Below, one piece after another: positions 25,987 through 34,818 of a stretch of 64,000 nt of DNA (the first letter of the stretch is position 1; each line of letters starts with the position of its first letter). The notes below the pieces were generated by a model, which saw only the letters and a list, made by a program, of their open reading frames with translations, ran no database searches and was not told where the DNA came from. This stretch comes from JANNRA01 sp031401035. Its GTDB lineage: Bacteria > Desulfobacterota > Binatia > HRBIN30 > CADEER01. The stretch spans positions 17,009 to 81,008 of the forward strand of contig JANNRA010000202.1 in assembly GCA_031401035.1 (NCBI GenBank). Direction: 5' to 3'. The position numbers and the translations under genes were made by a program.

Positions 25987-27732
25987 ATGGCAGACGACCG
26001 CTCCGCCTCCGCGCTCTCCCGTCCGTTCGCGCGCGACCTCTGGCGTCTGGTTCGCATCTACTGGACCTCGCCGGAGGCCGCGCGCGGCGGCAGCCTGCTC
26101 ACCGGCGCCGTCGCGCTGGAGCTGCTCGCCGTCTTTGGCAACGTCCAGGTGGCGCGCACCAGCGCGTACGTCGTCGACGTGCTCGCGCAGCGCGACGTTG
26201 GCGCGTTCTTCGGCGCCGTCGGCCTCGCGGCCGGCGCCCTGTTGCTGACGCTCTTCGCCTCGGTCTTCCGGCTCTTCGTCCGTCAGGTGCTGGAGATCCG
26301 CTGGCGCAAGCATCTCACCGCTGACTACCTGCGCCGTTGGGTGAACCCGCAGGCCTTCTGGCAGGGGGAGCTGTACGGCGCCGAGATGGACAACCCCGAC
26401 CAGCGCATCGCCGAGGACATCCGCACCTTCGTCGCCAGCGCGCTCGGCCTGTCGCTGTCGCTGCTCTCCGCCGTCGTCGCCCTGTTCTCCTTCGGCGGCA
26501 TCCTGTGGGCGCTGTCGCGCGACTGGCCGATGACCGTCGGCCGCGTCCACTTCCACATCCCGGGCATGATGATGTGGCTCGCCATTGTCTACGCCGCGCT
26601 GGCGATGTGGGTGACGCACCTGGTCGGCCGCAAGCTGGTGCCGATCAACTACGACCGCCTGCGCTGCGAAGCCGACTTCCGCTACGGCCTGGTGCGCTTC
26701 CGCGATCACCTCGAGCCGGTGGCCCTGTCGCGCGGGGAAGCGCACGAACGGCAGAGCCTGGCGGCGCGCTTCGAGTGCGTGGTGGCCAACTGGTGGCGCC
26801 TGATCGTCGCCCAGCGTGATCTGTCGCTGCTGACCATGGGGGTCTCGCAGGCCAACGGCATCGTGCCGATGCTCGCCGCGGCACCGTCGTACTTCGCCGG
26901 CTCGCTGTCGCTCGGCGCCGTCACGCAGGTCGGCTTCGCCTACGGTCAGGTGTCGGGCGCCCTGACCTGGTTCGTCAACGCCTACCAGGAGATCGCCATG
27001 TGGCGCGCCAGCATCGTCCGCCTGTCGGCGTTTGCCGACGTGATGGAGAAGACCGAGGTGACGCTGCGCAGCGGCGAGCGGGTGCGCCTGGTCGCCGATG
27101 GCGGCGGCGCACTGGCGCTGGAGGGGCTGGCGCTGAGCTTTCCCGACGGCCGCCCGCTGCTGCAGGCGGTCAGCGCCCGCGTCGCACCGGGCGACCAGGT
27201 CGCCGTCGTCGGGCCGACCGGCTCCGGCAAGACGACCCTCATCCGCGCCATCGCCGGCCTGTGGCCGTTCGGGCGCGGCTGCATCGAATTGCCCAGCACA
27301 GCGCGCGTCCATTTCCTGCCCTCGCGGCCGTTTCTGCCCGACGGCACGCTGCGCACCGTCGTCTCCTATCCGTCCGACGACGGCACGTTCTCCGACGACG
27401 CCATCCGCGCGGCGCTGCGCCTCTGCGATCTCGCCGTGCTGGTCGATCGCCTCGACCACAGCGAGCAGTGGCACCAGCGCCTGTCGCTGGCCGAACAGCA
27501 GCGCCTGGCGCTGGCACGCCTGCTGGTGCACGAACCGGAGTTCGTCTTCCTCGACGAGGCGACCTCGGCCCTCGACGAGGACATGGAGGCGCGCGCCTTC
27601 GCCATGCTGCGCGAGCGCCTGCCGAAGGCGGCGGTGCTCACCATTGCGCACCGCCCGAGCGTCGCCAATTACCACACCACGCAGTGGACCCTGACCCCGC
27701 ACGACGACACCGGGGCGGTGCTGGCGGTGTGA
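25987..27732 (+). CDS. ABC transporter, fused permease-ATPase (YddA/ABCD type)
   Basis: A 581-residue half-transporter. The N-terminal 330 residues contain about six membrane segments and the SbmA/BacA-like conserved parts (RWRKHLTADYLRRW, WQGELYGAEMDNPDQRIAED). The C-terminal ATPase has Walker A GPTGSGKTTLI, a deviant signature LSLAEQQRLALARLL and Walker B FVFLDEATSALD. This is the YddA/Rv1819c/ABCD pattern; family members import or export peptides, cobalamin-like or acyl compounds. Function as a homodimer is expected. The stop lies in a small hairpin (27730-27760). Confidence 0.85.
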   Translation: MADDRSASALSRPFARDLWRLVRIYWTSPEAARGGSLLTGAVALELLAVFGNVQVARTSAYVVDVLAQRDVGAFFGAVGLAAGALLLTLFASVFRLFVRQVLEIRWRKHLTADYLRRWVNPQAFWQGELYGAEMDNPDQRIAEDIRTFVASALGLSLSLLSAVVALFSFGGILWALSRDWPMTVGRVHFHIPGMMMWLAIVYAALAMWVTHLVGRKLVPINYDRLRCEADFRYGLVRFRDHLEPVALSRGEAHERQSLAARFECVVANWWRLIVAQRDLSLLTMGVSQANGIVPMLAAAPSYFAGSLSLGAVTQVGFAYGQVSGALTWFVNAYQEIAMWRASIVRLSAFADVMEKTEVTLRSGERVRLVADGGGALALEGLALSFPDGRPLLQAVSARVAPGDQVAVVGPTGSGKTTLIRAIAGLWPFGRGCIELPSTARVHFLPSRPFLPDGTLRTVVSYPSDDGTFSDDAIRAALRLCDLAVLVDRLDHSEQWHQRLSLAEQQRLALARLLVHEPEFVFLDEATSALDEDMEARAFAMLRERLPKAAVLTIAHRPSVANYHTTQWTLTPHDDTGAVLAV

Positions 27733-27760
27733 GCGCGCCTGCCATTGCGGGCCGCGCTCA
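27730..27760. terminator. Hairpin at ABC transporter stop
   Basis: TGAGCGCG and CGCGCTCA form a perfect 8-pair stem with a 15-base loop, starting at the stop codon itself. Terminator-like, without a U-run. Confidence 0.4.
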
Positions 27761-27851
27761 GCGCGTGCCGCGCAGGTCAATGATGCCCCGGTGCCCCTAG
27801 GCGCGCGCCGCGGATGCGCTATAACCGGGACACACAAAGGAGCGCGACGAC

Positions 27852-28094
27852 ATGGGCATCATCTGGAGCATCATCATCGGCTTGGTCATCGGCGTGGTTG
27901 CCAAGTTCGTCCACCCCGGCAAGGAGGACCTCGGCCTGGTCGTCACCGCCCTGCTCGGCATCGGCGGGTCGCTGATCGCCACCTTCCTCGGCCAGGCGAT
28001 CGGCTGGTACCAACCCGGCCAGGGCGCCGGCTTCATCGGCGCGGTGGTCGGCGCAGTCCTCCTCCTGGCCATCTACAGCCGCACGCGCCGCTGA
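27852..28094 (+). CDS. GlsB/YeaQ/YmgE-family membrane protein
   Basis: An 80-residue inner-membrane protein with three hydrophobic segments (IIWSIIIGLVIGVVAKF; LVVTALLGIGGSLIATFLG; GAGFIGAVVGAVLLLAIY). The Gly-rich spacing and the G-G-S-L-I-A pattern match the transglycosylase-associated/GlsB-YeaQ-YmgE family, small stress-linked membrane proteins of unclear mechanism. AAAGGAGC precedes the ATG by nine bases, and a TATAAC lies at 27820-27825 without a clear -35. Confidence 0.85.
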   Translation: MGIIWSIIIGLVIGVVAKFVHPGKEDLGLVVTALLGIGGSLIATFLGQAIGWYQPGQGAGFIGAVVGAVLLLAIYSRTRR

Positions 28095-28133
28095 CCGGCG
28101 GCTGACAGATCCTCGTCACACGCCCAATTTTCG

Positions 28134-28162
28134 TTGACACACTTATTCATCTGAACAAATAT
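28134..28162 (+). promoter_or_regulatory. Promoter with palindromic operator before tetR
   Basis: TTGACA at 28134-28139 is a perfect -35 box; a weak -10 (AAATAT, 28157-28162) follows at 17 bases. Between them, TTATTCA-TC-TGAACAA (28143-28158) is a near-perfect inverted repeat with one mismatched pair. The AT-rich stretch stands out in this genome. It ends 8 bases before the regulator's ATG and is the likely autoregulatory site. Confidence 0.65.
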
Positions 28163-28170
28163 CCGGCGCC

Positions 28171-28902
28171 ATGCCGGTTCCCGTTCCCGCCGTGCGCCGC
28201 CAACCGCGCGGCCTCGACACCCGCCAGCGCATCGTTGCGGTCGCCCTGGCGGCCTTTGCCGACCTCGGCTACGACGGCGCGACGACGCGCGACATCGCCG
28301 CGCGCGCCGGCGTCAATCAGGGCCTGATCACCTACCACTTCGCCGGCAAACTGGCCTTGTGGCAGGCGGCGGTGGACGACATCTTCGCCCGCCTCGGGGC
28401 CCACTTCGCGGCGCACGCGACGGCGCTCGTCGACGCCGACGCGGTGACGCGTCTGCGCCTGCTGGTGCGCCACTACGTGCGCTTCGCCGCCGCCCACCCC
28501 GAGATGCACCGCCTGATGATGCAGGAGGGCAAGCACGACGGGCCGCGCATGCAGTGGCTGGTCGATCGCCACGTCGCGCCGCTGTACGCGCAGACCCGCC
28601 CGCTCCTCGCCGCGGCGCAGCGCCTCGGCGCGGTGCCGGCGGCGCCGGTGGCGCACCTGTACTACATCCTCGTCGGCGCCGTCGCGCACCTCTTCGTCGT
28701 CGCCCCCGAGTTCCGCCGTCTCACCGGTAGCGACCCGCTGCGCGCGCGGGCGATCGAGACCCACGCCGACGCGATCGCGGCGCTCCTCTTCGGTCCGCCG
28801 CTGGCCCCGGCGGCGGGCGCTGCGAGCCGGCCACCGCCGGCCAGCAGGCGCACGCCGAGAAGCGCGGAAAATGCGACGCGGACAACGAGGCGCAGGCGAT
28901 GA
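28171..28902 (+). CDS. TetR-family regulator of aromatic operon
   Basis: A 243-residue repressor: the N-terminal helix-turn-helix (RQRIVAVALAAFADLGYDGA, then TRDIAARAGVNQGLITYHF) is a standard TetR DNA-binding domain, and the remainder is a helical ligand-binding and dimerisation domain with a low-complexity basic tail. It lies directly upstream of three genes for aromatic ring hydroxylation and cleavage, with 10 bases before the hydroxylase ATG, so it probably belongs to their operon and responds to an aromatic substrate or intermediate. An operator-like palindrome lies in its own promoter. Confidence 0.85.
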   Translation: MPVPVPAVRRQPRGLDTRQRIVAVALAAFADLGYDGATTRDIAARAGVNQGLITYHFAGKLALWQAAVDDIFARLGAHFAAHATALVDADAVTRLRLLVRHYVRFAAAHPEMHRLMMQEGKHDGPRMQWLVDRHVAPLYAQTRPLLAAAQRLGAVPAAPVAHLYYILVGAVAHLFVVAPEFRRLTGSDPLRARAIETHADAIAALLFGPPLAPAAGAASRPPPASRRTPRSAENATRTTRRRR

Positions 28903-28912
28903 GGCGCGGGAA

Positions 28913-30538
28913 ATGAGCGGCGCGCCGGCGCCGGTGTCGGTGGCGATCGTCGGCGCCGGGCCGGTCGGCCTGACGCTGGCCAACCTGCTCGGCACCTACG
29001 GGGTCGACACCGTGCTGCTCGAGCGCAACACCGCCACGGTCGAGGAGCCGCGCGCCATCGCCATCGACGCCGAGTCGCTGCGCACCATGCAGGCCATCGA
29101 CCGCTATGCGGACCTGGCGCCGGATCTGCTGCTCGGCTTCGCGGTCGACTACGTCAACGGCCGCGGCACGCGCCTCTTCGGCGTCGACCTCGGACCGACG
29201 CCCTACGGACACGCGCAGCAGAACTCCTTCGACCAGCCGTGGCTCGAACGCATCCTGGCCGATGGGTTGCCGCGCTTCCCGCACGTCGCGGCGCGCTTCG
29301 GGCACGTCGTCGAGGCGGTCGAGGCCGGCGTCGACACCGTCCTGGTGCGCGGCCGCCGCGCTGACGGCGTCGCCTTCACGGTCGCGGCGCGCTACGTCGT
29401 CGCCTGCGATGGCGGCCGCTCGCCGATCCGGCAGGGGCTCGGCATCGCCATGCGCGGCCGCACCGCGCCGCAACGCTGGCTGGTGATCGATACCGTCGAC
29501 CCGCACCTCGCCGAGGCGCTGCCCTGCCGTTTCTTCTGCGACCCCCGCCGCCCCGGCATGACGCTGCGCAAGCAACGCCAGAAGCGGCGGTGGGAGTGGA
29601 TGCTGATGGACGGCGAAGCGGAGGCCGACCTGCTCGACGACGGCATGATCCAACGCCTCCTGGCGCCCCATACCCGCCCCGCGCAGGTGCGCATCGAGCG
29701 CAAGTGCGTCTACACCTTCCATTCGCTGGTCGCCGACCGCTATCGCGCCGGGAGGGTGCTCCTCGCCGGCGACGCGGCGCACATGATGCCGCCCTTCGCC
29801 GGCCAGGGGATGAACGGCGGCGTCCGCGACGCCGCCAACCTGGCCTGGAAGCTGGCTCTGGTGACGCGCGGCCAGGCCGGGGCGGCGCTGCTCGACAGCT
29901 ACGAGCTCGAGCGCCGCAAGCACGTCATGGCGGCGACCGCGCTGGCCAACCAGCTCGGTGACCTGATCCAGCCGACCAGCCGCCTGCGCGCGGCGCTGCG
30001 CGATGCCTTCTTCTTCGCCGTGCGCCACACGCCGGGCGGCCAGCGCTTCCTTGACCGCCAGTTGATGGGCACCCTGCGCGCGCCGCGCCTGCGCGACGGC
30101 GTCTTCGTGCCGCCGCGGGGTGCGACCGCGGCGGCACCAAGTCTGGGCGGGCAGATGATCGTCCAGCCCGATGTGCGCGGCGCCGATGGAACACTGCGGC
30201 CGTTCGACGCCGTGCTCGGCGCCTGGTTCGCGGTCGTCGGCTACGACGCCGATCCGGCGCAGGCCCTCGACGCCGCGGCGCGTCAGGCCTGGCAGGCCCT
30301 CGGCGCCCGCTTCGTCCACGTCGTGCCGCGCGGCGGGGCGGCGGCCGGCAGCGCGGTCGAAGACGCCAGCGGCGCCCTCGGCGCCTGGTTCGACACCGGC
30401 CGCGCTCGCTTCGTCGCCGTCCGCCCGGACCGCTTCTGCGCCGCCGCGTTCAGCGCCGCCGCCGCCGTCGCGGCGGCGAGCGAGTTCACCGCGCTGCTGT
30501 GTGGTCACCGGCTGGAGGGATCCCCCGCATGCGCCTGA
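28913..30538 (+). CDS. FAD-dependent aromatic hydroxylase (MhpA-like)
   Basis: A 541-residue group A flavoprotein monooxygenase: the FAD-binding GAGPVGLTLANLL near the N-terminus, a middle segment (VACDGGRSPIRQGL) and the second FAD motif GDAAHMMPPFAGQGMNGG. The closest pattern is 3-(3-hydroxyphenyl)propionate hydroxylase MhpA and related phenol-type hydroxylases, which add an ortho hydroxyl using NAD(P)H and O2. The next gene, an extradiol dioxygenase, fits as the enzyme cleaving the catechol produced. The ATG at 28913 matches the family's N-terminus; the 3' end overlaps the next start by 10 bases. Confidence 0.85.
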   Translation: MSGAPAPVSVAIVGAGPVGLTLANLLGTYGVDTVLLERNTATVEEPRAIAIDAESLRTMQAIDRYADLAPDLLLGFAVDYVNGRGTRLFGVDLGPTPYGHAQQNSFDQPWLERILADGLPRFPHVAARFGHVVEAVEAGVDTVLVRGRRADGVAFTVAARYVVACDGGRSPIRQGLGIAMRGRTAPQRWLVIDTVDPHLAEALPCRFFCDPRRPGMTLRKQRQKRRWEWMLMDGEAEADLLDDGMIQRLLAPHTRPAQVRIERKCVYTFHSLVADRYRAGRVLLAGDAAHMMPPFAGQGMNGGVRDAANLAWKLALVTRGQAGAALLDSYELERRKHVMAATALANQLGDLIQPTSRLRAALRDAFFFAVRHTPGGQRFLDRQLMGTLRAPRLRDGVFVPPRGATAAAPSLGGQMIVQPDVRGADGTLRPFDAVLGAWFAVVGYDADPAQALDAAARQAWQALGARFVHVVPRGGAAAGSAVEDASGALGAWFDTGRARFVAVRPDRFCAAAFSAAAAVAAASEFTALLCGHRLEGSPACA

Positions 30539-31632
30539 GCGACCGCGAGCGCGCCGAGCTGGCGCGTGGGCGTGCCGACGATCCGGTCATCAAGGTCGTC
30601 GACCTCGCCTACGTCATGTTCGAGAAGCCCGATCTCGCCGTCAGCGAGCGCTTCCTCGCCGACTTCGGCCTGCTGCCGGCCGGCCGCGTCGGCACGGCGC
30701 TCTTCCTGCGCGGCTACGGCGGCGACGCCTACTGCTACGTCGCGCAGCCGGGGACGACCGCGCGCTTCGTAGGTTTCGCCCTGCGCGCCGCGGCCGCCGC
30801 CGACCTCTATCGCGTCGCGGCGCTCCCCGGTGCCTCGGCGGTGGAGGCCATCGACGCGCCGGGCGGCGGCCGCCGCGTCCGCCTGCGCGCGCCGCACGGC
30901 TTCGAGGTGCACGTCGTGCACGGCATCGCCGCCGTCGCACCGACACCGCTGCGGCCGCCGCTGCAGGTCAACTTCGCCGCCGACAAGCCGCGCGCCAACG
31001 CCGCGCAGCGGCCGCCGGCCGGGCCGGCGCAGGTGCATCGCCTCGGCCACGTCGTCATGCAGGCCGTGCACCATAGCCGCACGCTGTCCTGGCTGCTGCG
31101 CACCTTCGGCTTCATCGTCTCCGACTACCAGCTGCTGGCGCGCGCCCCCGAGGCGGGGCCGGTGGTCGCATTCCTGCGCTGCGATCTCGGCGCGACGCCC
31201 GCCGATCATCACAGCGTCGCCCTCGGCGCCGGCTTCGCCGACGCCTTCGAGCATGCCGCCTTCGAGGTGCAGGACCTCGACGCGGTAGCTCTCGGCGGGG
31301 AGCACCTGCGCCGCCAGGGGTGGAAGCACGCCTGGGGCATCGGCCGCCACATTCTCGGCAGCCAGCTGTTCGATTACTGGCGCGATCCAGACGGGCAGAT
31401 GGTCGAGCACTACGCCGACGGCGACCGCTTCGACGCCGCGGCGCCGACCGGCCGTAGCGACTTCGGCCGCGACAGCCTGGCGCAGTGGGGCCCGCCGCTA
31501 CCGAAGGACTTCATCGACACCGCGCTATCGCCGCGCAAAGCGCTGCAACTCGTCGCCGCCCTCGCCCGCAGCGAGGACCTCACCCTGCGCAAGCTGCGGG
31601 CGATGGCCGGTGCCGTGGCGGCAGGGCGCTAG
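30529..31632 (+). CDS. Extradiol (VOC-type) ring-cleavage dioxygenase
   Basis: A 367-residue two-module vicinal-oxygen-chelate protein. The C-terminal module keeps the iron-ligand pattern: His in VHRLGHVVMQ, His in ADHHSVALG and Glu in DGQMVEHYADGD. The N-terminal module lacks ligands, as usual. Such enzymes open catechols meta to the hydroxyls. A GGAGGGA site precedes the ATG at 30529, which lies inside the end of the hydroxylase gene. It is longer than classical 300-residue extradiol enzymes by about 60 C-terminal residues. The physiological catechol cannot be read from the sequence. Confidence 0.8.
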   Translation: MRLSDRERAELARGRADDPVIKVVDLAYVMFEKPDLAVSERFLADFGLLPAGRVGTALFLRGYGGDAYCYVAQPGTTARFVGFALRAAAAADLYRVAALPGASAVEAIDAPGGGRRVRLRAPHGFEVHVVHGIAAVAPTPLRPPLQVNFAADKPRANAAQRPPAGPAQVHRLGHVVMQAVHHSRTLSWLLRTFGFIVSDYQLLARAPEAGPVVAFLRCDLGATPADHHSVALGAGFADAFEHAAFEVQDLDAVALGGEHLRRQGWKHAWGIGRHILGSQLFDYWRDPDGQMVEHYADGDRFDAAAPTGRSDFGRDSLAQWGPPLPKDFIDTALSPRKALQLVAALARSEDLTLRKLRAMAGAVAAGR

Positions 31633-31662
31633 CCGCGCCCTCCACTTTCCAAGGAGATTGCG

Positions 31663-32622
31663 ATGCCAACCAAAGTCATCCGCTACCAACGCTGCGACGC
31701 CGCGCCCACCTGGGGCGTCGTGCACGACGGCCGCATCACGCCGCTGGCCGGCGGGTTCGCCACCACCGGCGACTTCCTGCGCGGCGGCGCCGGTGCCGCC
31801 CGCGCGGTGACGCCCACCGGCAGCCTCGCCGTCGCCGACGTCGAGGTGTTGTGCCCGATCACCCGCAACCAGCAGTTCATCTGCCAGGGCATCAACTACC
31901 GCAGCCACATGCGCGAGTCCGGCCTCGATCCCGACGCGCCCGGCTTCAACATGATCTTCCGCAAGGCGTCGTCGTGCCTGGCGCCGCCCGACACCGACAT
32001 CGTGCGCCCGCCGCATGTACGACTGCTCGACTACGAGGTCGAGATCGGCCTCGTCGTCGGCGTCGAGGTGAGCGCGCCGCGCCAGGTGACGCCCGACAAT
32101 CTGCACCAGGTCGTCGCCGCGCTGGTGCTCGTCAACGACGTCAGCGCCCGCGACGTGCAGTTGCCGCAGACGCAGTTCTACAAGGGCAAGAGCTACCGCA
32201 CCTTCGGGCCGGTCGGGCCGTACCTGACGCTGGTCGACGCCGCCGATCTGGCGCGCTTCGCGGCACTGCGCCTGCGTCTGTGGGTGAACGACCAGCCGCG
32301 CCAGGACAGTCTGGCGAGCGACATGGTACATCTGCCGGCGCCGACACTGAGCGAGCTCTCCGGGCTGCAGGATCTCTTCCCGGGCGATCTGATCGCCACC
32401 GGCACGCCCGGTGGGTGCGCCCTGCAGGCGCCCGGCCGGGCGGTACAGTTCCTCGCCGGCTTTCTTCCCGAGCACGTGAAGTGGGGAAACTTCATCAAAA
32501 TGAACGCCGCCAATCCGCGCTTCCTCAAGCCCGGCGACCGCCTGCGCGCCGCCATCGCCACCGATGACGGGGCGCTGGACCTCGGCGAGCAGCACAACGT
32601 CGTGGTGGCCGGCAGCAGCTGA
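31663..32622 (+). CDS. Fumarylacetoacetate-hydrolase-family enzyme
   Basis: A 319-residue FAH-superfamily protein with the metal site LDYEVEIGLVVG (Asp and two Glu), the conserved NDVSARDVQ and FPGDLIATGTPGG. Members hydrolyse C-C bonds, hydrate or decarboxylate products of meta-cleavage of catechols. It is the last gene of the operon, 30 bases after the dioxygenase, with AAGGAGA eight bases before its ATG. Together, hydroxylase, dioxygenase and FAH enzyme make a minimal meta-cleavage route; a dedicated hydrolase may lie elsewhere. Confidence 0.85.
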   Translation: MPTKVIRYQRCDAAPTWGVVHDGRITPLAGGFATTGDFLRGGAGAARAVTPTGSLAVADVEVLCPITRNQQFICQGINYRSHMRESGLDPDAPGFNMIFRKASSCLAPPDTDIVRPPHVRLLDYEVEIGLVVGVEVSAPRQVTPDNLHQVVAALVLVNDVSARDVQLPQTQFYKGKSYRTFGPVGPYLTLVDAADLARFAALRLRLWVNDQPRQDSLASDMVHLPAPTLSELSGLQDLFPGDLIATGTPGGCALQAPGRAVQFLAGFLPEHVKWGNFIKMNAANPRFLKPGDRLRAAIATDDGALDLGEQHNVVVAGSS

Positions 32623-32726
32623 ATCGGGGCTCGCGATCTCCTCACCCTGGCGCCGCGTTGCACCTGCACCGGGTATGGTCTCGCATGGGCAGCGCGATCG
32701 ACACGGCGCCCCTCGACGGTCCTTTT

Positions 32727-32807
32727 GGAGGGCGCCGCCCCGTCGGCGCCTGTTGAATGGGACGCGCGAGCCTCAGTTCAACAGGCGCCGACGGGGCGGC
32801 GCCCTCC
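32727..32807. repeat. Perfect palindromic element, 31-19-31 geometry
   Basis: The left arm (32727-32757) and right arm (32777-32807) are exact reverse complements, 31 bases each, with a 19-base spacer. The arms begin with GGAGGGCGCCG and end in CCTGTTGAA. The left arm is identical to the solo copy at 6113-6143 and the geometry equals that at 24106-24186. It occupies the 255-base gap between the FAH-family gene and the Mo-oxidoreductase gene, where I see nothing else. It may be a non-autonomous mobile or REP-like element. Confidence 0.8.
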
Positions 32808-32877
32808 AGCGTGCGCGGATACCGCCGCGGCGGCGGCTGTCGATTTCAGTGACGCCCGCCGCTAGGCTTCGGCGCGT

Positions 32878-33585
32878 ATGTCCGACTCAGACGACACCCG
32901 CGACCGCATCGTCGCCGCGCGGCTGAAGCTGCGGGCGCGCTTTCTCGATCGCATGCAGGCGACGCCGGCGGCGGCGGATGCCGCGCCGCAGGGCACTGGG
33001 CCGCCGAACCGGCACGGCATGCCGAAGCTGCCGGTCGGCCAGACCGCCACCGCGCCCGGCAAGTGGCCGGTCCTGGATCTCGGCGTGCACCCGTTGGTGC
33101 CGCTGCACCACTGGACGCTGGTCGTCGACGGCGCCTGCCGGGCGCCGCAGCGGCTCGACTGGCAGGCGTTTTGCGCCCTCGAGCAGGTCGACGACGTGAG
33201 CGACTTCCACTGCGTCACCGGCTGGTCGCGGCTCGACGTGCCGTGGCGCGGCGTGCGCCTGTCGACGGTGCTGGCGCTGGCCGAGCCCGAGGACGACGCC
33301 GAGGCGGTGCTCTGTCACGCGCGCGACAGCTACACCACCAACCTGCCGCTTGCCGAGGCGCTGAAGGACGACGTGCTGCTGGTGCACGGCGCCGACGGCC
33401 AGCCCCTGCCGCGCGAGCACGGTGGCCCGGTGCGCGTCATCACGCCGCAGCTGTACGCCTGGAAGGGCGCCAAGTGGATCACCCGCCTCGAACTGCTGCG
33501 CCAGGACCAACGCGGTTTCTGGGAAGAGCGCGGCTACTCGAACAGCGCCCATCCGTGGCGCAACGACCGCTATTCCGGCGCATGA
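32878..33585 (+). CDS. Sulfite-oxidase-like molybdopterin oxidoreductase
   Basis: A 235-residue protein of the sulfite oxidase Mo-pterin fold without haem or dimerisation domains: the molybdenum-ligand Cys112 is in SDFHCVTGWSR, followed by WRGVRL and the conserved CHARDSYTTNLPL and GPVRVITPQLYAWKGAKWI. No signal peptide is visible, so it appears cytoplasmic, unlike YedY/MsrP, which is Tat-exported. Its substrate is unknown. The ATG at 32878 has no clear ribosome site. Confidence 0.8.
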   Translation: MSDSDDTRDRIVAARLKLRARFLDRMQATPAAADAAPQGTGPPNRHGMPKLPVGQTATAPGKWPVLDLGVHPLVPLHHWTLVVDGACRAPQRLDWQAFCALEQVDDVSDFHCVTGWSRLDVPWRGVRLSTVLALAEPEDDAEAVLCHARDSYTTNLPLAEALKDDVLLVHGADGQPLPREHGGPVRVITPQLYAWKGAKWITRLELLRQDQRGFWEERGYSNSAHPWRNDRYSGA

Positions 33586-33610
33586 GGGCGGCGCGATCGG
33601 GGCGCCGCTG

Positions 33611-34816
33611 ATGGCGCTGCCACTGCCCATTCGCGCCCTCAACGCCACCCGCCTGCGCTGGCCGCGGCTCGACGAGGCGTCGCTGCTGGCGCGCGCAAGT
33701 CGCGCCACCGGGCTCGAGGACTTCGGCAATGCGTGGTTCCGGGCGCCGCTGCGGGCGCTGCTGGCGTCGCTCGCGGACGAGGCGGCGCTGACGCCGTTCG
33801 GGCGCATCCTCGCCCGCGCCGACCTCACCCGTCTGCTCGCCAATCGGCTGCGCATGACCGACGTCCTGGTCCGCCACCCGGAGATCACCGGCGCGCCGGT
33901 GGCGCGGCCGCTGTTCATCGTCGGCCTGCCGCGCACCGGCACCAGCATCCTGCACGAACTGCTGGCCCAGGATCCGGCCAATCGCGTGCCGATGAGCTGG
34001 GAGGTGATGCACCCGTACCCACCGCCCGAGCGCGCCACCTACGCCAGCGATGCGCGCATCGCCGCGGTGGAGAAACACCTCGGCGGCGTCGATCGCGTCC
34101 TGCCCGGCTTCAAGGCCATGCATCCGATGGGCGCCGAGCTGCCGCAGGAGTGCGTGGCGCTGACCGCGCACGATTTCGCCAGCATGCTGTTCAGCACCAC
34201 CCATCGCGTGCCGCGCTACCAGGCCTGGATCGAGGCCGCCGACCTGCGACCGGTCTACGCCTCGCACCGCCGCCAACTACAGTACCTGCAGTGGCGCTGC
34301 CCGGCCGAGCACTGGGTCCTCAAGTCCCCGGGCCACCTGTGGGCCCTCGACGCCCTCCTGCACGAATATCCGGATGCCTGCATCGTGCAGACGCATCGCG
34401 ATCCACTGCAGGTCGTCGCCTCGCTCGCCAGCCTGGTGGCGACGCTGCGCGGCATGGCCAGCGACGCCATCGACCGCGCCGCGATCGGCGCCGAGTGGAC
34501 GGAGCGCCTGGCCGATGGCCTGGCGCGCGCCAGCGCGGTGCGCGAGGGCTGGCCGGCCGCCGCGCCGGCGCCCTTCGACGTGCAGTTCGGCGAACTCCTG
34601 CGCGACGAGATCGGCATGGTGCGGCGCATCTGCGCGCATGTCGGCCGCACCCTGTCGGCCGACGCCGAGGCGCGCATGCGCGCCTTTCTCGCCGCCAACC
34701 CGCGCCGCAAGCACGGCGCCCATCGCTACACGCTGGCCGACGCGGGCCTCGACCCGGCGACGGAGCGGGCGCGCTACGCCGCCTACCAGCAGCGCTTCGC
34801 AGTGCCGTCGGAGTGA
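33611..34816 (+). CDS. Sulfotransferase-family protein
   Basis: A 401-residue protein with the PAPS-binding P-loop of sulfotransferases, VGLPRTGTSILHELL (104-118), and the 3'-phosphate motif CIVQTHRDPLQVVASLASL. It would transfer sulfate from PAPS to a hydroxyl; this long bacterial form is common in actinobacteria and environmental proteobacteria, and its acceptor is mostly unknown. It begins 25 bases after the Mo-oxidoreductase gene on the same strand. The stop is followed at once by a strong palindrome. Alternative: a non-catalytic nucleotide-binding member, which cannot be excluded. Confidence 0.8.
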   Translation: MALPLPIRALNATRLRWPRLDEASLLARASRATGLEDFGNAWFRAPLRALLASLADEAALTPFGRILARADLTRLLANRLRMTDVLVRHPEITGAPVARPLFIVGLPRTGTSILHELLAQDPANRVPMSWEVMHPYPPPERATYASDARIAAVEKHLGGVDRVLPGFKAMHPMGAELPQECVALTAHDFASMLFSTTHRVPRYQAWIEAADLRPVYASHRRQLQYLQWRCPAEHWVLKSPGHLWALDALLHEYPDACIVQTHRDPLQVVASLASLVATLRGMASDAIDRAAIGAEWTERLADGLARASAVREGWPAAAPAPFDVQFGELLRDEIGMVRRICAHVGRTLSADAEARMRAFLAANPRRKHGAHRYTLADAGLDPATERARYAAYQQRFAVPSE

Positions 34817-34818
34817 TC

